DNA of 64,000 nucleotides from Chrysemys picta bellii (Eukaryota > Chordata > Testudines > Emydidae): contig NC_088795.1 in the NCBI RefSeq assembly GCF_011386835.1, forward strand, positions 15,853,441 to 15,917,440, written 5' to 3'. Positions within the stretch are counted from its first letter, which is position 1; each line of letters starts with the position of its first letter. The notes beneath the pieces were generated by a model. It was not told the origin of the DNA. It saw only the letters and a list, made by a program, of their open reading frames with translations, and ran no database searches. The translations under genes were made by a program, and so were the position numbers. Shown here piece after piece: positions 23,401 through 37,600 of the stretch.

Positions 23401-26400
23401 CCAAAGTCCCCTGTCAGACAGTATTTTGTTGCCCTTTTCTGCAAACATTGATCAGATAATGTCATTTACCAGGTTTAGTTATATGTACCTAATCTCAGGC
23501 TAGTTACCAGTGGAAATGCACAATGCTTGACAATCTCAGCAGAGAACCCCCTACGATAGAGTGGGCATGGAGACTGAGCTCTGTCTCCAACCTGGCTCAG
23601 GGACAGGGTTGAGGAACACTGTTGGAGCAGTGCAAGGAAGCTGGCATTCTATGTCAGTCTGAGACTGAATATTTAGAATTACAAAATCTTACCACTGCTG
23701 TTGTTTCAAAGTACATCTTTCCTGTTTATGTGTTTCATTAAGGTAGCCACAGTGGACAGTATTTTTGTCAGCAGGCAATAATTTACAAGATGTACATTAG
23801 TAGTTGGGGAATAACGTGCTTGTTTGACATGTGTTCACCAAGAAGTGCTATTAACTTTTGTGGGAACAAGATGTGAAGAAGGAGTCCATGATGAAGGCAG
23901 TTGCGCAATAATGTTGCAGCATATCCTGGTATTAAACAATACTCCACGACTTGCCCAACAGCCTATATGGGGAAGCTTACTGCTAGAACGTTTAAACCTG
24001 AGGAAGTTTCACCTTCAGATCTGTATCTAAACTAATGTTAACACTTGTCTTTAATTCTGTAATTATGTATAGCAATCCTTTTAAGTGTAGCGGCACTTGA
24101 TTAATCATAACCCCACCCAAAATGTGTTACTTTTGGGGGGAGGGGGAAGCAAATTTCAAAAGTGTTCGGCTTGCAAAGTTTCCTAATACAGGGTGATCGT
24201 TATGCTCCATTGTTAGTAAAGACAAAATCAAGTGTCTATGAAAACAATGTTAAACAATTCAGGAAATTAAAATCAAACTGTCATACAACTCAATGGAGCC
24301 TGTATTACAATGTGAGAGGGGAAAAATCAGGTTGGTGTCAATCTAGGGAGAGAAGAGATTTGAAGGTAAGTAAAACTATCTCTGTATGTAACATACACAG
24401 TAAAAACAGAGTGAAAACTTCACGGAGCAGCATCTTGTGGGATTTTTACTTGGCATTGTTTGCAATGCCCACCTGAAAGCTTGAAAATAAAATTTTTCAT
24501 TGAGTTTGTAACATCCAGTTAGCAAATACATTTTGGCTTGTTTCTAATGTTACCTAAAATCAACAGTGTAGCACTTTGCATTTACCTCCTTGGAATTGAC
24601 ATGAGAGGTCTGTGACAGATGTGGCAATTTCTTGCCATATCTTTGCGAGATCTTATTGAATTAAGTTTAAATAGCTTTGGAGTCTGCTGGATTTTAAATG
24701 CAAAGTTAATGTATTGTGAGAATGTGTAAACTCTCTAGGAGGGAGATGTGCCCAGTGTAAATGCTGGAAAGTGTTAAGCTTCAGAAGACTATTTCAAACA
24801 ATATGCCAGACAAGAAGGAACTCTTGGGACAAAGTTGTGAGTTTCCTAAGAAATACTGTGGGGAGATGAATGCAAAGTCCCACCTTCTGATTCTCTCCTT
24901 GAGGAGAGAATCAGTCTGACTGATATAGGGTCTCTGAAGATCAAAGACCCCAAGTGTATAAAGGAAAGGTTAACTTATGCATAAGTGTGCTTGTTCAGAG
25001 CTAAGGCAGTTATGAGTTTCCTTCAGTTTGAAGGACTGATCATCTACCAGAGTGCTTGTTTTAATGTGTTCTCTAATGCTTTCACCTTAAGAATAAATCT
25101 GTGGAGAAAGGGCTGTGTGGTAACTTGTAACTGTGGGCAATTAGGCTGTTTGCATTGTCCTCAGTGGCTGTAAAGTGCAGATGCAGGTCTGTGTAGGCAG
25201 TCTGACGTGTTAGAGAACATGGTGCAGGCTGCACAATTCCTTGCCTCTAAAAACCCTGATCAGGAGGAAGAGACACAGGTGTCTGCCCAAGACAGGTGAG
25301 GGCTGATGAGCCAGGAGCCTCAAGCAGGTGCCCTTGCTGGACCATGAGGGGGGGGACACAGGTGCAGTTTCCCAGAGCTGTGACAGTGTCTGTGTAGCCT
25401 TGGAAATAACTATAACTGTGAGCTTCTTTTGCAGCAGCAGTGTCCTGTGTCTGTGCAATGATGTGGTTTTAATCTTTCTGTGGCCAGTGGCTCTTAACTT
25501 TAATAAGATCATTAACATGCATAGAGTCCTTTGTACCAGGTTTCAGTAACTTTAAAGCAGGTCAGAGTTGAGGCTTAAACCAAACTATTAACTGAATTAT
25601 TTTAATATAAAGGTTTGTGCTAAGGCACTGAGTGGAACTAGCTAGAGTATGAGAAGGGGAGGGGGTGTAAAGTTCTTCCATCATCTGTGGATTTACTTGA
25701 GTCCTGTCCTGTGCAACCCCTTCTGTTTCCATCCTGGACTTCTCTTGAGGAGTGACTGCTAACCATACTGTGGTATGATAGGTTGGTGATGTGTATACGT
25801 GCAAACAAATCTTTGAATGTTGCCACTGATTGCAGTGGTGCCATTTTTGGGGTGCCCAGTTTGCTACCCCAAGGGCCTGAATTTCATTAGATGAACTACA
25901 TGCAGCTCCCAGAGTTCAGCTGGATTTGTGGTTGTTCATCACTTCTGAAGATCAAGCCTAGCGTGGTTCAGGTTGGTCCCCGTCAAAAAAATTGACATGA
26001 AATTGACACATCCAAAATCAGGTTCCACTTTGAGAAATTTTGGCTATCCCAGCTAAGATGAAAGTATCAAACTCGCTTTCCCTTTTATCCCCCAGCAGTT
26101 GAATTTAGGTCATTTTATGTGAACCACTAACCCACTACCCTAATGCGCCATGCACCAATGAGTCAATCCTTTTACTTCAGATACATTTTGCTGATAATAT
26201 CCTGCCCAACTTGGGTGTAGTGGGGAAAGAGGATTATATTGTTTATATAAAGCAGTGTTTGTACCTTTCTCTAACAATGTAGAAGCTCTTTGATCAAAAG
26301 CCTGAATTATTAAAAAAAAATGTAGCTGATGTGCATTGTGAATTAGATCTATTTAACCATAAATTGTATTCAGCAACACTATGCATATCCAATTACTTTT

Positions 26401-29400
26401 CCCTATTACCACCCAGACCTAATTTTGCTTGCTTTAAAAATGATCATCTTCCCTCCGGCACATTGGTGTTTACGGGGAAAGCAGTGCCATTATGATTGAG
26501 ATTAAGGTAACTTGCATTGCTGTAATCTGATTATTTTTGTTTGAAATTTATATTCCAGTCATACCCAGAGGCCCCACTGAAAGTTGTTTCAATATTTAGA
26601 ATTTCAAGCCTGTGCATTCACCATTTCCCCTGTGTGTCCATGCCAGAGCTAGAATTTTCCTTCAATTTAATACAAAAAGGGTTATCCTGGCATGAAACTC
26701 TCTAATTTAAAAAAAAAAGGGGGGGGGGGAGCGGGGGACAAATCTCCCCATCACTAATCGAGACTGAATACTTCAAAAAGCCTGTGAACAGGGGATATAT
26801 TGGCACCAACCTTCCTGGTGAATCTGCCAAAAATGAATGTTTTGCTACAGAAATAAGTTTGAAAAAACAAATGTCAACATGGCTTAATCATTGTGCATCT
26901 GTAACCCACTGATGAGTATGTATTATCATATCCCCAGAGGATATGAGAGGTTACAGTCCCCAGCTACAGCATTTGGACTCTTTGAGCTGCTGCAGCTTGC
27001 GTTATGCTTTTTGAATTAGGGACCTATGGAGCGATCTCCCCGTTTTATGGATGGGGAAACTGAGGCAAGGTTGCATAAGGCCAGTGAGAGTTGATATCAG
27101 AGCTGTGATTAAAATGTGGGAAGTCTACACTCCCAGCCCTGAGCTCAGTTAAATTTTAAACACTAGTTTATTGTTGCCATGGTGAAAATATGAAGCAGAT
27201 GGAAACAGTTTGTCAAACTTTGAACCTAAAACTCTTTGGGGATTTTTGTTGCTGTTAGATCTCAAAATGTTGTTTTGATCTCTAGGTTGGAAGCAGAGGA
27301 ACCATTCGAGATTACACAGGATTTAATGCTTCCAAGGATGCTGAAACTGTTCGGAAGGCAATCCGCGGAATTGGTAAATATGCATCTAAGTTTCACTCCT
27401 ATATTGTTACAGAAAAGCAGATATGGTATTCTGTGTCGGGCTTAGCACAAAAATGCTGGAATTCTGTGTGCCATAAAAACGGCCATACTGGGTCAGACCA
27501 ATGGTTCATCTAGCCCAGTATCCTGTCTTCTGACAGTGGCCAATGCCAGGTGCTTGAGCGGGAACAAACAGAACAGGTGATCATCAAGTGATAGATCCTC
27601 TGTCATCTACTCCCAGTTTCTGGCATTCAGAGGCTAGGGATGCCCAGATCGTGGGATTGCATCCCTGGCCATCTTGGCTAATAGTCATTGATGGACCTAT
27701 CCTCCATGAACTTACCTAATTCTTTTTTGAACCCTGTTATACTGTTAGCCTTCACAATCTCCCCTGGCAATGAGTTCCACAGGTTGATTGAAATATTTCC
27801 TTCTGTTTGTTTTAAACATACTGAATATTAATTTCATTGGGTGAAGCTTAAATATTTCCTTATTCACTTTCTTCACAAGAGTCATGGTTTTATAGACGTC
27901 TATCATATCCCCTTAGTCGTCTTTTTCCAGACGAGATGTCCGTCTCTTTAATCTCTCTTCATACAGAAGTTCTATACCCTTAATCATTTTTGTTGCCCTT
28001 CTCTGTACCTTTTCCAATTCTAATACATCTCCTTTTTGAGATGGGGTGGCCAGATCTGCACACAGTATTCAAGGTGTAATGCCTCCATGCAATCAGTAAC
28101 TATGATGATTGCGCAAGGTCACACTTTTGACAAAGGGGGGGTACTACAACCACCTGAAACCCCTAACACTAAGATAATATCTGCCTAAGTCTCATCTCCA
28201 TTTGAAGGTATCTTTGCCGTTCTCATTTTCTGTTTTGCTTTCAGCAAGTGTTCATGATGGAGATAGCTTCAGAACAAATTGACAAATCAGCAAGGACAAT
28301 TTAGTTACTAAAAATGCCTCCTTGCTGAAGTACAAAAGTGAATAATATGCTTCGTTTCCCAGTGAATTAAAACTAGTTTGAATAACTCGTTTTAGTTTCA
28401 GTGCATTAGGAGTTTTGTTGGGTTGTGTAAAACTGGGAGTTGAACAACCCTGAGTAAAATGATTTTCTTTCAGGGACGGATGAGAAAACACTGATCAACA
28501 CCCTCACTGAAAGATCAAATGCTCAGCGGCAGCTGATTGCGAAGGAGTACAGGGCAGCTTCAGGAAAGGTACAGCTTGGGGGGGGGGGGGGATAACTGAC
28601 AGTAAAAATATTATCCTGTAGCATCTTCATTATGCAAAACTAACCTGTCTATGCACAAACCCTAACCAATCTTGATTGAGACAGGATATGAGAAATTAAT
28701 GCATCTAAGTAACTCCATTTGAATTTGTAGCCAGCTCTGGGAACAGAGAAGGAATGTTTTGATTAAGGAAAAAACTAACTCTACAAACTCTTTTCAGTGC
28801 ACCATGAAGCATGCCCTAAACACGGGGAACCAAACCAATGCTACTGTTGCAGTGTGGACTAGGCACTGTAAATAAAGTAACTCCGAGCATGTATTTTTGG
28901 GAAGATGACAAATGAGAAGGCTCGGTGTTAAAAGGCCCCTTTTCCAGCATTTGCAGTTACCTTTTACTGGACTAACTAACAAATTAATTTGATTCCCTGC
29001 CTTCTCCACTTGAGAATCAGTATCTACATTTCTGTGACTTTTTTTTTTTTTCTTAAAAAGGACATTCAGTGGGCTGACCTTAATTTGGACTTAATTTTGA
29101 ATGGGACCTACTCAAAGAGAATTAGCTTTAGAATTAGAATTAGCTTTCTAAATAATAGTAGTTTTTTTGGGAAGGAAACATCAAAAGCAACACAGCCATG
29201 AGCAAGATGCTTCTGAAAGTAAAGTGATTGAGGAGAAGCAGGGTGGAATTATTCCAGTAGTAATAACTAAACTCCCTAAACTGCCATTTCATCTGGAAAT
29301 AATGTGATCTGTGCAAGCTAATCATCCTGGGTCTTCCCTGTTTGTTTAGGACCTGAAAGATGACTTGAAGAGTGATCTCTCTGGCAATCTGGAGCGTATT

Positions 29401-32037
29401 ATGGTTGCACTTGTAACACCACCAGCTGTGTTCGATGCTAAACAGCTTAAGAAATCCATGAAAGTAAGTCTGCAAGAAAATTTTTTCATTCTTTTGATTA
29501 GAGCCAGTTTGAAACAAGATAAATATATTTTGTAAAAATGTTCAAAGGAAATGAAAATACTTTGTTTAAAATTTTCCATTACATTTTTTCCCCAAATGAA
29601 AAGATATTTAGTTTCAGTAGGGAGAGGAAACATACTAAAACTTTTTTTACTTTTGGGGAGGGGGAAATTATTGGGAGTGGGGAAGTCAGGGTTCCACACA
29701 TCTGAAATGACCTTTTTTCAAAATATTTCAAAAAAGTTTAATTGGAAAACAATGACAAAAAGTGACCAGAACCAAATTTTCACTGAAATTTGTTTGGTCA
29801 AAATGGAATCTTGTTAAAACAAAGGTGAAATTGTTCATCTATCTCTACTCCTTAGTGTGTTATGCAAAATATCAGGGTGACTGGAAATTTTTTTCCATTT
29901 TTCAGATAGCATATTGGTGGGCTATGACACTTCTAGTGCTTTAGTTATAAGGTGGCAGGGGAAACCATGCCACAATTTATTAGCTATTCGTTGCCGGAAA
30001 CTCTTTTCAAATCCTGACTTCGTTGTAAGTGGGAATCTGAGTTTGGTGTTCTGTCTAGTTCTATTTCAGGATCCTAAAACAACACTTAATTTGGCATGTC
30101 TGCTCTGTGCTCGAGCCCTGAGATTAGAATGTCAAATGTGTTGAAATGTAGGAGTGACCTGCATTCTCAGAAGCTGCGTGTGGATTCTGGCAGAACCTGG
30201 CCTCTCATCACTGGCTCATTCCCTTATCTGCAGATATGAGAAACTGTTAAAGCTAATGAGCCATCTCTTGATAGGCTCAAATAACTTTTCATTTCAGTAA
30301 TTGAATCTTTTCACAAACATTATTTTCTTGCTAATGTGAATTGTCTGAATTTTGATATTTGAAATCACAGTATTTTGGGTATTACCTGGTTGGTTTTTAT
30401 TTGCAATGTGTGATGTTTAGAATTCTTGCTTCAGGTCACTTGAAACTAATCCCCAAACAACCTCTATAAAAACTGCATTTTTTCCTTGTAATAAACTGTA
30501 TGTGATTTTTTAGGGTAGTGGAACTAATGAAAAAGCACTGATAGAAATCCTAGCCTCCAGGAGCAGTAAGCAAATGAAAGAGGTATCCCAGGCATACTAT
30601 ACAGGTAATGCTTTCTCAAACATATGTATATTAATACTGTTACCTGATTGCATCCTATCCAGTGCTCGATAGTCGCTTTTCATAGATCATTTCAAGTAGG
30701 TTATTTTGAACTTGGAAAGTTGAGCTTTAGATACAAAAAGTATTTTGCAATAATTGCAGTTTTTACAAAAGATTGTGTACTATGCTGTTAGCAGACACAT
30801 GCACTCCCATGAGGTGATTCTAGCATGTCGTACCACTCCACTACCTACAGGACAATTCCATATTTGGGAACAAATTTGCTTTTTAAGTACACACCTGTGC
30901 AGGCAGCTCCTATTGAAATTAGAGCCATGTGCAAGCATCTGAGGGCAAAATTTTAGTCTTGCAGCCAAATTCCAGTTTCAGATGCATGGCTTGGCCAGTA
31001 ATGGATGTTTTCCCTTAAGGAATGTGGTGATGTGCTCCTTTATATCTTGCTTATTAGGTTCATTCCCTTAGAGTTGTGCAGTAATTACTTTAAAGTGCAC
31101 AGTACAAACAGCAGCCAATAGGAATGACTTTAAGATTTGTCACTTTTTTTTTTTTTTTTTTTCATTATATAGCTCCACCTTCAGGGGCAAATGACTCAGC
31201 CATGCAAACTCCTTGCGAACAAACTTGGCACATGAGTCGTGGAGAATTATTTTAACAAGTGATGCACTTCTGAATCTTGTGTATTTACCAAACAGCATGT
31301 GTCTGTACATACCTAATATCAAGTTTAAGATGCTGTGGGGGAGGGTGCTGGTTTCTGAAAACTTTTTGGGTCAGATGCTCCACTGCGTTCTGGCCCTTTG
31401 CGCTGCTCTGATGGCACAAATGGGCCAGTAAAGCCACTGGCTCTACCCAGGGAAGATTACTCCAGTGGCTCCTATGCCACCCCCTCCTGCAGCATAAGAA
31501 TATTGAGGGGGGCGTGGCCAGAGCACTCCTGTTACTCCAGTTTACCCTACTTGCTCCTATGGGATAGAGCCATCCGAAGTAACTTTGAGTATATCTCAGG
31601 CTGGTATTTGTCACACCAGGATTGGCATAGAACCAGCGTCCATAATCTGGGAGCTTCAAACAGCACCTTTGGGCTGCCGCTCCAGTTGTACCCAGTGGAT
31701 ACCAGAGAATCGGGTCCATTATTTTTAGTGATTTGGAAAAATGCACAGAACAGATTATGAAGCATTGCACTATGGCTGCATCTACATTATGAGCTAGGGG
31801 TGTGGTTACCATCTTGCATACAGGTAGCCAGGCTAGTTCAGTGAGCGCTAGTGTGAGCATAAATAGCGGTGTAGCTGCAGTAGCATGGGCAGCAGTAAGG
31901 CCAAGTATAAACCTGCCTGAACCTCCCAGGTATGTACTCAGGACAGGTAAGCCCAGTGCCACTGCAGCAGCACTACTACTTCTACTCCCACTATTTCTCA
32001 TTGGCTAACGCGTTGTATGTGCACACAAATTGGGACT

Positions 32038-32078
<41 letters not shown>

Positions 32079-34575
32079 GCTCATAGCATAGCCAGTGTGA
32101 TTCCACAGAAGAGATGTTTCTTTGGCATGCCTGGCATCCAGTAACCTAATGTCTCATAGGTGTTAATTCTAGGATAGACTGAAGTTTCTAAGTAAATATT
32201 TTTCAATGTGTATTTGCCATACACGTTCTCGGAGCAATAATTCATTGTCATGCTATTTAAAAAATACTGTCCGTTTCAAGCCGCAACACACTGTCCAAAG
32301 GCGCTTGACAGCACTGCAGTAACTTTCTTGCACCTCTCATTTTAAAAGTTCAGGTACCAGAACATGTGGTTTCCGTCGCTGTGTGTATACATAGATACAG
32401 GAAAATCTGAGATTTTTATTGTTTTTTTTTTTAATGGTAACTGGCAACAGTTCTGCTCCTTTCCCAGGAGATTAATTGCTTAGCAGTATAGCAGGTGAGG
32501 TTGATTTGCACATTAGAAGAGCAAACTGTGGACGCATATGCTGGGAACAGATGCACCTAATGCTGGGTACAGCCTTGTTTGGATTCATAACTAGAAGATT
32601 TATAAAGTACCATATAAGGAGCAGTTTGAGTTACAGTAGGCAACACATTATAGAATCTTCTACAGGAAGCTTTGCAAACAAAAGGCAGGAGGTAAAACAA
32701 ATGAAAAGCAAAAAAGTTCCCTTTAGTGAAAATGTGGTGGTGGTGGTGGTGGTTAGTCTGGCATGGAAAAGCCTGTGGAGACAGAAGTATGGCGTACGTG
32801 ACTAGGGTACTAGAATGAGAGCTGGGGTCAATTCCTACCTCAGATGCACTCTTTCTTTGTGACCTTGGACAAGTTGCTTAATTTAGGTCCTGTCTAAGAT
32901 GGAGATAAAATTTCCCTCCTCCCCAAGGTGTTGCAAGGATAAAATCCACAAATGTCTGAGAGTCTCTTGCATACTACAGTGATGAGGGTATATCAATGGC
33001 ACCCTGGCTCTCTACAGAGCATGGGGCATGTGCCGATGAGTTCTTTGACTACTCAGTCCGATGCATGAGTAACAGTCCTGTCCACAGCGCGCACACCCAC
33101 GCACTAGCAAGGCTCTGAATCCAAACAGCAGATTCTTTCCACCTCTGACACCAGTCTTCACAAATCTTGATCCAGTCTGCCTCAATCCCTCGCTCAATCG
33201 ACAAGCTGAGTCCACCAACCAGAGTGGCATTCTGCACTGCCTTCCCAGATTCTAAAGCAGTGGTTCTCAAACCCTTTTTTGTACTGGTGACCCCTTTCAT
33301 ATAGCAAGCCTCTGAGTGTGACCCCCCCTTATAACTTAAAAACACCTTTTAATATATTTAACACCATTATAAATGCTGGAGGCAAAGCGGGGTTTGGGGT
33401 GGAGGCTGACAGCTCGTGACCCTCCCCCCCCCATGTAATAACCTCATAACTCCAGTTTGAGAACCCTGTTCTAAAGGATACTAAATCCATCTTTGGAAGC
33501 ATCCTAATCTAGGCAGTGGTCTGCCTCTTTCTAGACCCTTCAAGCTTCCGAATACAGCACACTCTTCAGGATCCCATAATCCGGCATTCGCTTGACATGT
33601 CCAAGCCCCCTGCATCTCTTTTCTTACTAATCAACCATCCCATGAATGACATAGCAGCATGATTTAACACTTCCACATTTGTCACCCTGTCTTGCTTGTG
33701 TAAAATTCTTCCAAGTTGGCATCTGATATGAAAACGGTTTAGTCTTCTGATATTTTGGCATAAGTTGTTCATGTTTCTGAGCCACACAGAAGAGTGGATA
33801 AAACACATGTCTTCGGAATATGGATTTTCACTTGAGTTGACAACTTGCTGTTCCAGGCTGTCTTGCAAAAGACCCAAGTTTCTAGCTGCTCTGCCAATTG
33901 TACTAGTAAGCTCAGCATCAGGATCTACCTTGCTGGTTACAATAGAGCCAAGGTAGCAAAACTGGTCAACGACCTCTAGACAAATACCATCTAAGATCTC
34001 TGGAACTGGTTCTGAAGAGCCTTGGTGCATGAGAACAGTCTTTGTCACACTTATTGCTAGCCCACAGATTTTGCATGAATCAGTAACTTCTCACTTAGTC
34101 ATCCCAGTTAATGTTGTTTCATTGTTACATTGCTGATCAATTAGAGAACGTGCAATGCTCCCTTATAACATTTGTTTGGCAGCCGCCTGCTTTGTCTGCT
34201 GCTTGCAGGAAAAGCAGCCTGTTGCAGCTAGCTGGTGGGGGCTTGTAACCAGAGTGGCCCAGCAGCCCCCCTATCAGCTCCTCTAAGTTCCCTGTGCAGC
34301 AGCCGCCCAGCAGGCTATCAATTGCCAGCAGTTCAGCTGTCCCTCCCCCCACTGCCATGTGCTGCTCCTGCCCTCTGCCTTGGAGGTGCAGAGGGGGGAA
34401 AGGGATGCTGATGTCTCCCTGCTCCTGTACCCCATCTCCATAGAGCAGGGGGGGGACAACTACAGGGCTCAGGACAGAGAGCTTGCTGGCAGCAGCTGCT
34501 GTCTCCACTTGCTGAACTACTTAAAAAGGCAGTGTACTTAGAGTGAGGTCAGCGTCCTTAAAGGGGCAATGCACA

Positions 34576-34613
<38 letters not shown>

Positions 34614-37600
34614 ATGCTGTCTCCCCTCCCTCCATTCATGCTGCCTTGTAAAGTGTGAGATTACATTAACAACAATGTGCTAACCCTTGAGGGCTCAGCC
34701 GAGTGCTAGTTCATCATTTAGCAGTAAGGCATCCCCTGGGAAATATCCCTCCCTCTTCCACCCTCTGACTCCACCTCAGCCAAACTTCACAATCATCATT
34801 GCTGTGTACAGTATTAAATTGTTTGAAAACTTATTGTGTGTGGCAAATAAAATTTCCCTGGAACCTTCCCCGCCCCCCCACTTACACTAATTCTTATGGG
34901 GAAATTGGATTTGCTTAACATCTTTTCACTTAAAGTAGCATTTTTCAGAAATGTAATCACAATATTGAGCGAGGAGTTACTGTAATATGTTGTAAAGCAT
35001 CAACATTCTGAGCCACAAATGTTGCATCATCTGCCAACAGATATTAATATTTACTTCTCCTTCCTGCCTCAATATGTGTTCTGTGATAGGCATCTTCTTG
35101 AACATCTTAGCACCAGAGATGATGATTTGCTTAACAGTGCAAGGTTCAGAGCTAAGACAAAGCTGAAGGAGATCATCTTAAGGGACCTGTTTGCAGATGA
35201 TGCAGCCCTTGCGGCTCAGTGTTGAGGGCATATAAGTACTTAAATAATTAGGGAATTATGAAGATTATTAATGGAGTAAAAATGTCAAATCTCCCCTTAG
35301 TTCTCAAACACTGCTCCCAGGTTGGCAAACGTATTGTTTTTAATTGTAACCTGTGGTGTGGTGGTGGTGGTGGATGATCACTTGTTACAGAGTATGATCC
35401 TCTTCCATGGGAGTTATGAGTCCTCAGGTGGCAAGGACAACTCTTGAACCACAAGTTCTATTACAATGAAGGCAGATGTTTTCAGGCTCAGCAGGAGGTG
35501 TTGACCATGACTGGAAGCCAGTCTCTCCTTCCTCCTGTGCTTCTTGTCCTTGTCGGCGAGCAAATTCAAAATGCAGGGGACCATCACGTAGGACTTCACT
35601 CCATTTTACCGATCCTGGGCAAGTGTCTCCCAAGTGTCAATGTCAATATTACTTTTTTAGATTGTCCTTCAGCAAGTTCTTATAATGCTTCTGTTGTCCA
35701 CCCACGTTACGGTGCCGTTCTTTCAGCTGAGAGAACAGGACCTGTTTTGGGAGGCGATGGTCTGGCATGCCAACAACATGACCAGTCCAGCAGAATTGCT
35801 GAAGGATGATGGTTGCCTTTATACTGGTGGTCTTTGCCTCTTCCAGAACACTAATGTTGGTGCACCTGTCTTCCTATTTGATCTTCAGAATCTTACGAAG
35901 GCAACGCTGATGATACCTCTTGGACTTTCAAGTGGTGTCTCTAGGTTGTCCAAGTTTCAGACCCATACAAGAGTGTTGGAAGAATAATAGCTTGATAAAC
36001 AAGAAGCTTGGTGTCTGTTCGAGTGTTGTGATCTTCAAGAAAAAGCTACACTGGCACAGCTCAGGCGATGTTGAATTTCTGCATCAATATCTGCCTTGGA
36101 TGAAAAATTACTTCCAAGGTCGACATTCTCCAGTGCCACTCCATTGATTTTGATAGATGGGACATGCAATACCTTATTTGGAGAGGGCTGATAGAGCACT
36201 TCAGTCTTCTTGATATTAAGAGTGAAACCAAGACCTGCATAAGCACTGTCAAACACATTCAAGATAGTTGAAGGTCTTTCTGAGTGGGCCAAGATTGCGT
36301 TGTCATCAGCAGACTGAAGTTCCACAATAGATGTTGTGGAGATCTTACTCGTGGCTTTCAGCCTGCTAAGCCTGAACAGCTTTCCGTCCATTCTATAAAC
36401 TACTTCAATGCCGGCTGTAAACTTCCCAGCAATTAGGTAAAGACTAACAGCAATAAAAAGCGCAAAAATGGTTGGAGCAATGATACAGCCCTGTTTGACT
36501 CCTGTTTGTACTTTGAAAGGTTCACTCTGGGAGCCAGTGCTGCTCAGAACAGTCACTTTCATGTTATGAAGCAATTTTAGAACACTGATGTATTTATCAG
36601 GACATCCAATCTTAGAAAGTACAATCCAGAGGGCACGGTGATTCACTGAATCAAAGGCTTTAGTTAAATCAATAGAAGCCATGTAGAGTGGTCGGTTTTG
36701 CTCCTGATGCTTTTCTTGCAGCTGCCGTGCTGTGAAGATCATATCCGCAGCTCCATAACTTGGTCAGAAACCACTGTGACTCCAGTAAAATTTCTTCTGA
36801 TGGGGCAGAAGGCTGGTTGCAAGGATCCACGCCAGAACTTTGCCTGCAACGGCTCGGTGGGAGATACCACAATAATTTCCACAATCCACTTTATCCCCTT
36901 TCTTGAAGAGGGTGACAATAGGGCATCTCATTTTCCTGAGTGTTAAGGAGATCTTCAAAATGTTCTTTCCAGCAAGAATTGATGGCTTTGTTGTCCTTCA
37001 AAGTGTGGTTCCATCCTTGGAGCGCAGAGGATTCATGCCATGGCAAATTGGCCCATAAATAGCCTTGGTGGCACTAAAGAAACCACACGTATTGTGGATA
37101 TTCACAAGATGTTGGAGTTCTTGCGCTTTCTCAGTTCACCATTTTGTTCTGGAGTTCTCTGGTTTTACGTTGCACTTCTTCCCTCGCCTTGGCGTGCAAC
37201 GCTGTTGTTACTACAACAGTTGCAACACTTGAATTTATAAATGACTCTGTAAACCCAGAAATGGTAAATATTTTGTTTTGTTCTGTACCAAACTCAGGTT
37301 TGGGGGAAATGCTTTAAAACTCTTTAAGAAAAAGGACATGGTTGTAGCATTAACTCTGTTAGATGAGCAAGTAATAGTACAATAATGGAGCAGTTTCTTT
37401 TTACTTCTCAGAATTTTAATTTCTCTGTGGTATGTGCAGAACTCCTGTCATAGTTTCCAGGTGCTAGATATAGGTCCCTCTTCTTCCATCCAACATGGCA
37501 ACAGCCACATCAGTATTATAGCCCCACCAGTCAGGAAGCAGGAGGTAAGAATGTCCATAAATTTTACATTCACTGAGGAAAATCCAAGCAGTTGTACATC

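Larger units (their letters stand above)
14444..27285 (+). other. ANXA3: ANXA3 intron 2 (12.8 kb)
   Basis: The largest intron. It carries a CR1 3' end (15880-15955), a Tigger-like MITE (18603-18814), a CR1 scrap with an adjoining MITE (19545-19842), a MITE piece (20765-20935), L2/MIR relics (21895-22000, 22565-22725, 26985-27150), a perfect-TIR MITE (22251-22487) and a C19 run (23037-23055). I see nothing recognisable in 14444-15870, 15960-18590 (apart from a 26-bp palindrome) or 23060-26980. No extra exon was recognised. Confidence 0.6.
33005..35060 (-). pseudogene. Non-LTR retrotransposon remnant B (RT catalytic motif to C-terminal zinc finger), split by two MITEs
   Basis: Reading the minus strand: [11 protein letters not shown] (about 35045-34990, an [F/L]ADD catalytic motif), interrupted by the MITE at 34081-34982, then the thumb region with [10 protein letters not shown] and D-A-E-L (34048-33566), then the MITE at 33258-33468, then a C-terminal [14 protein letters not shown] segment (about 33110-33065) like the cysteine/histidine finger ending of this LINE class. 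Several stops and shifts: a dead element. The clade (Jockey/I-like) is my reading by motif style only. Confidence 0.65.

Noticed and set aside
31285..32001. 238-codon minus-strand open frame, the longest in the window
   Set aside because: It runs antisense through ANXA3 intron 6 across a MITE piece (31784-31950). It shows no domain motif, and its alanine-rich start reflects a GCT-like repeat. Chance frame.
35019..35225. Possible extra ANXA3 exon or host gene on + strand
   Set aside because: The frame holds an RT FADD motif and KTK spacer, so it is a LINE fragment, and the ANXA3 reading frame is complete without it.
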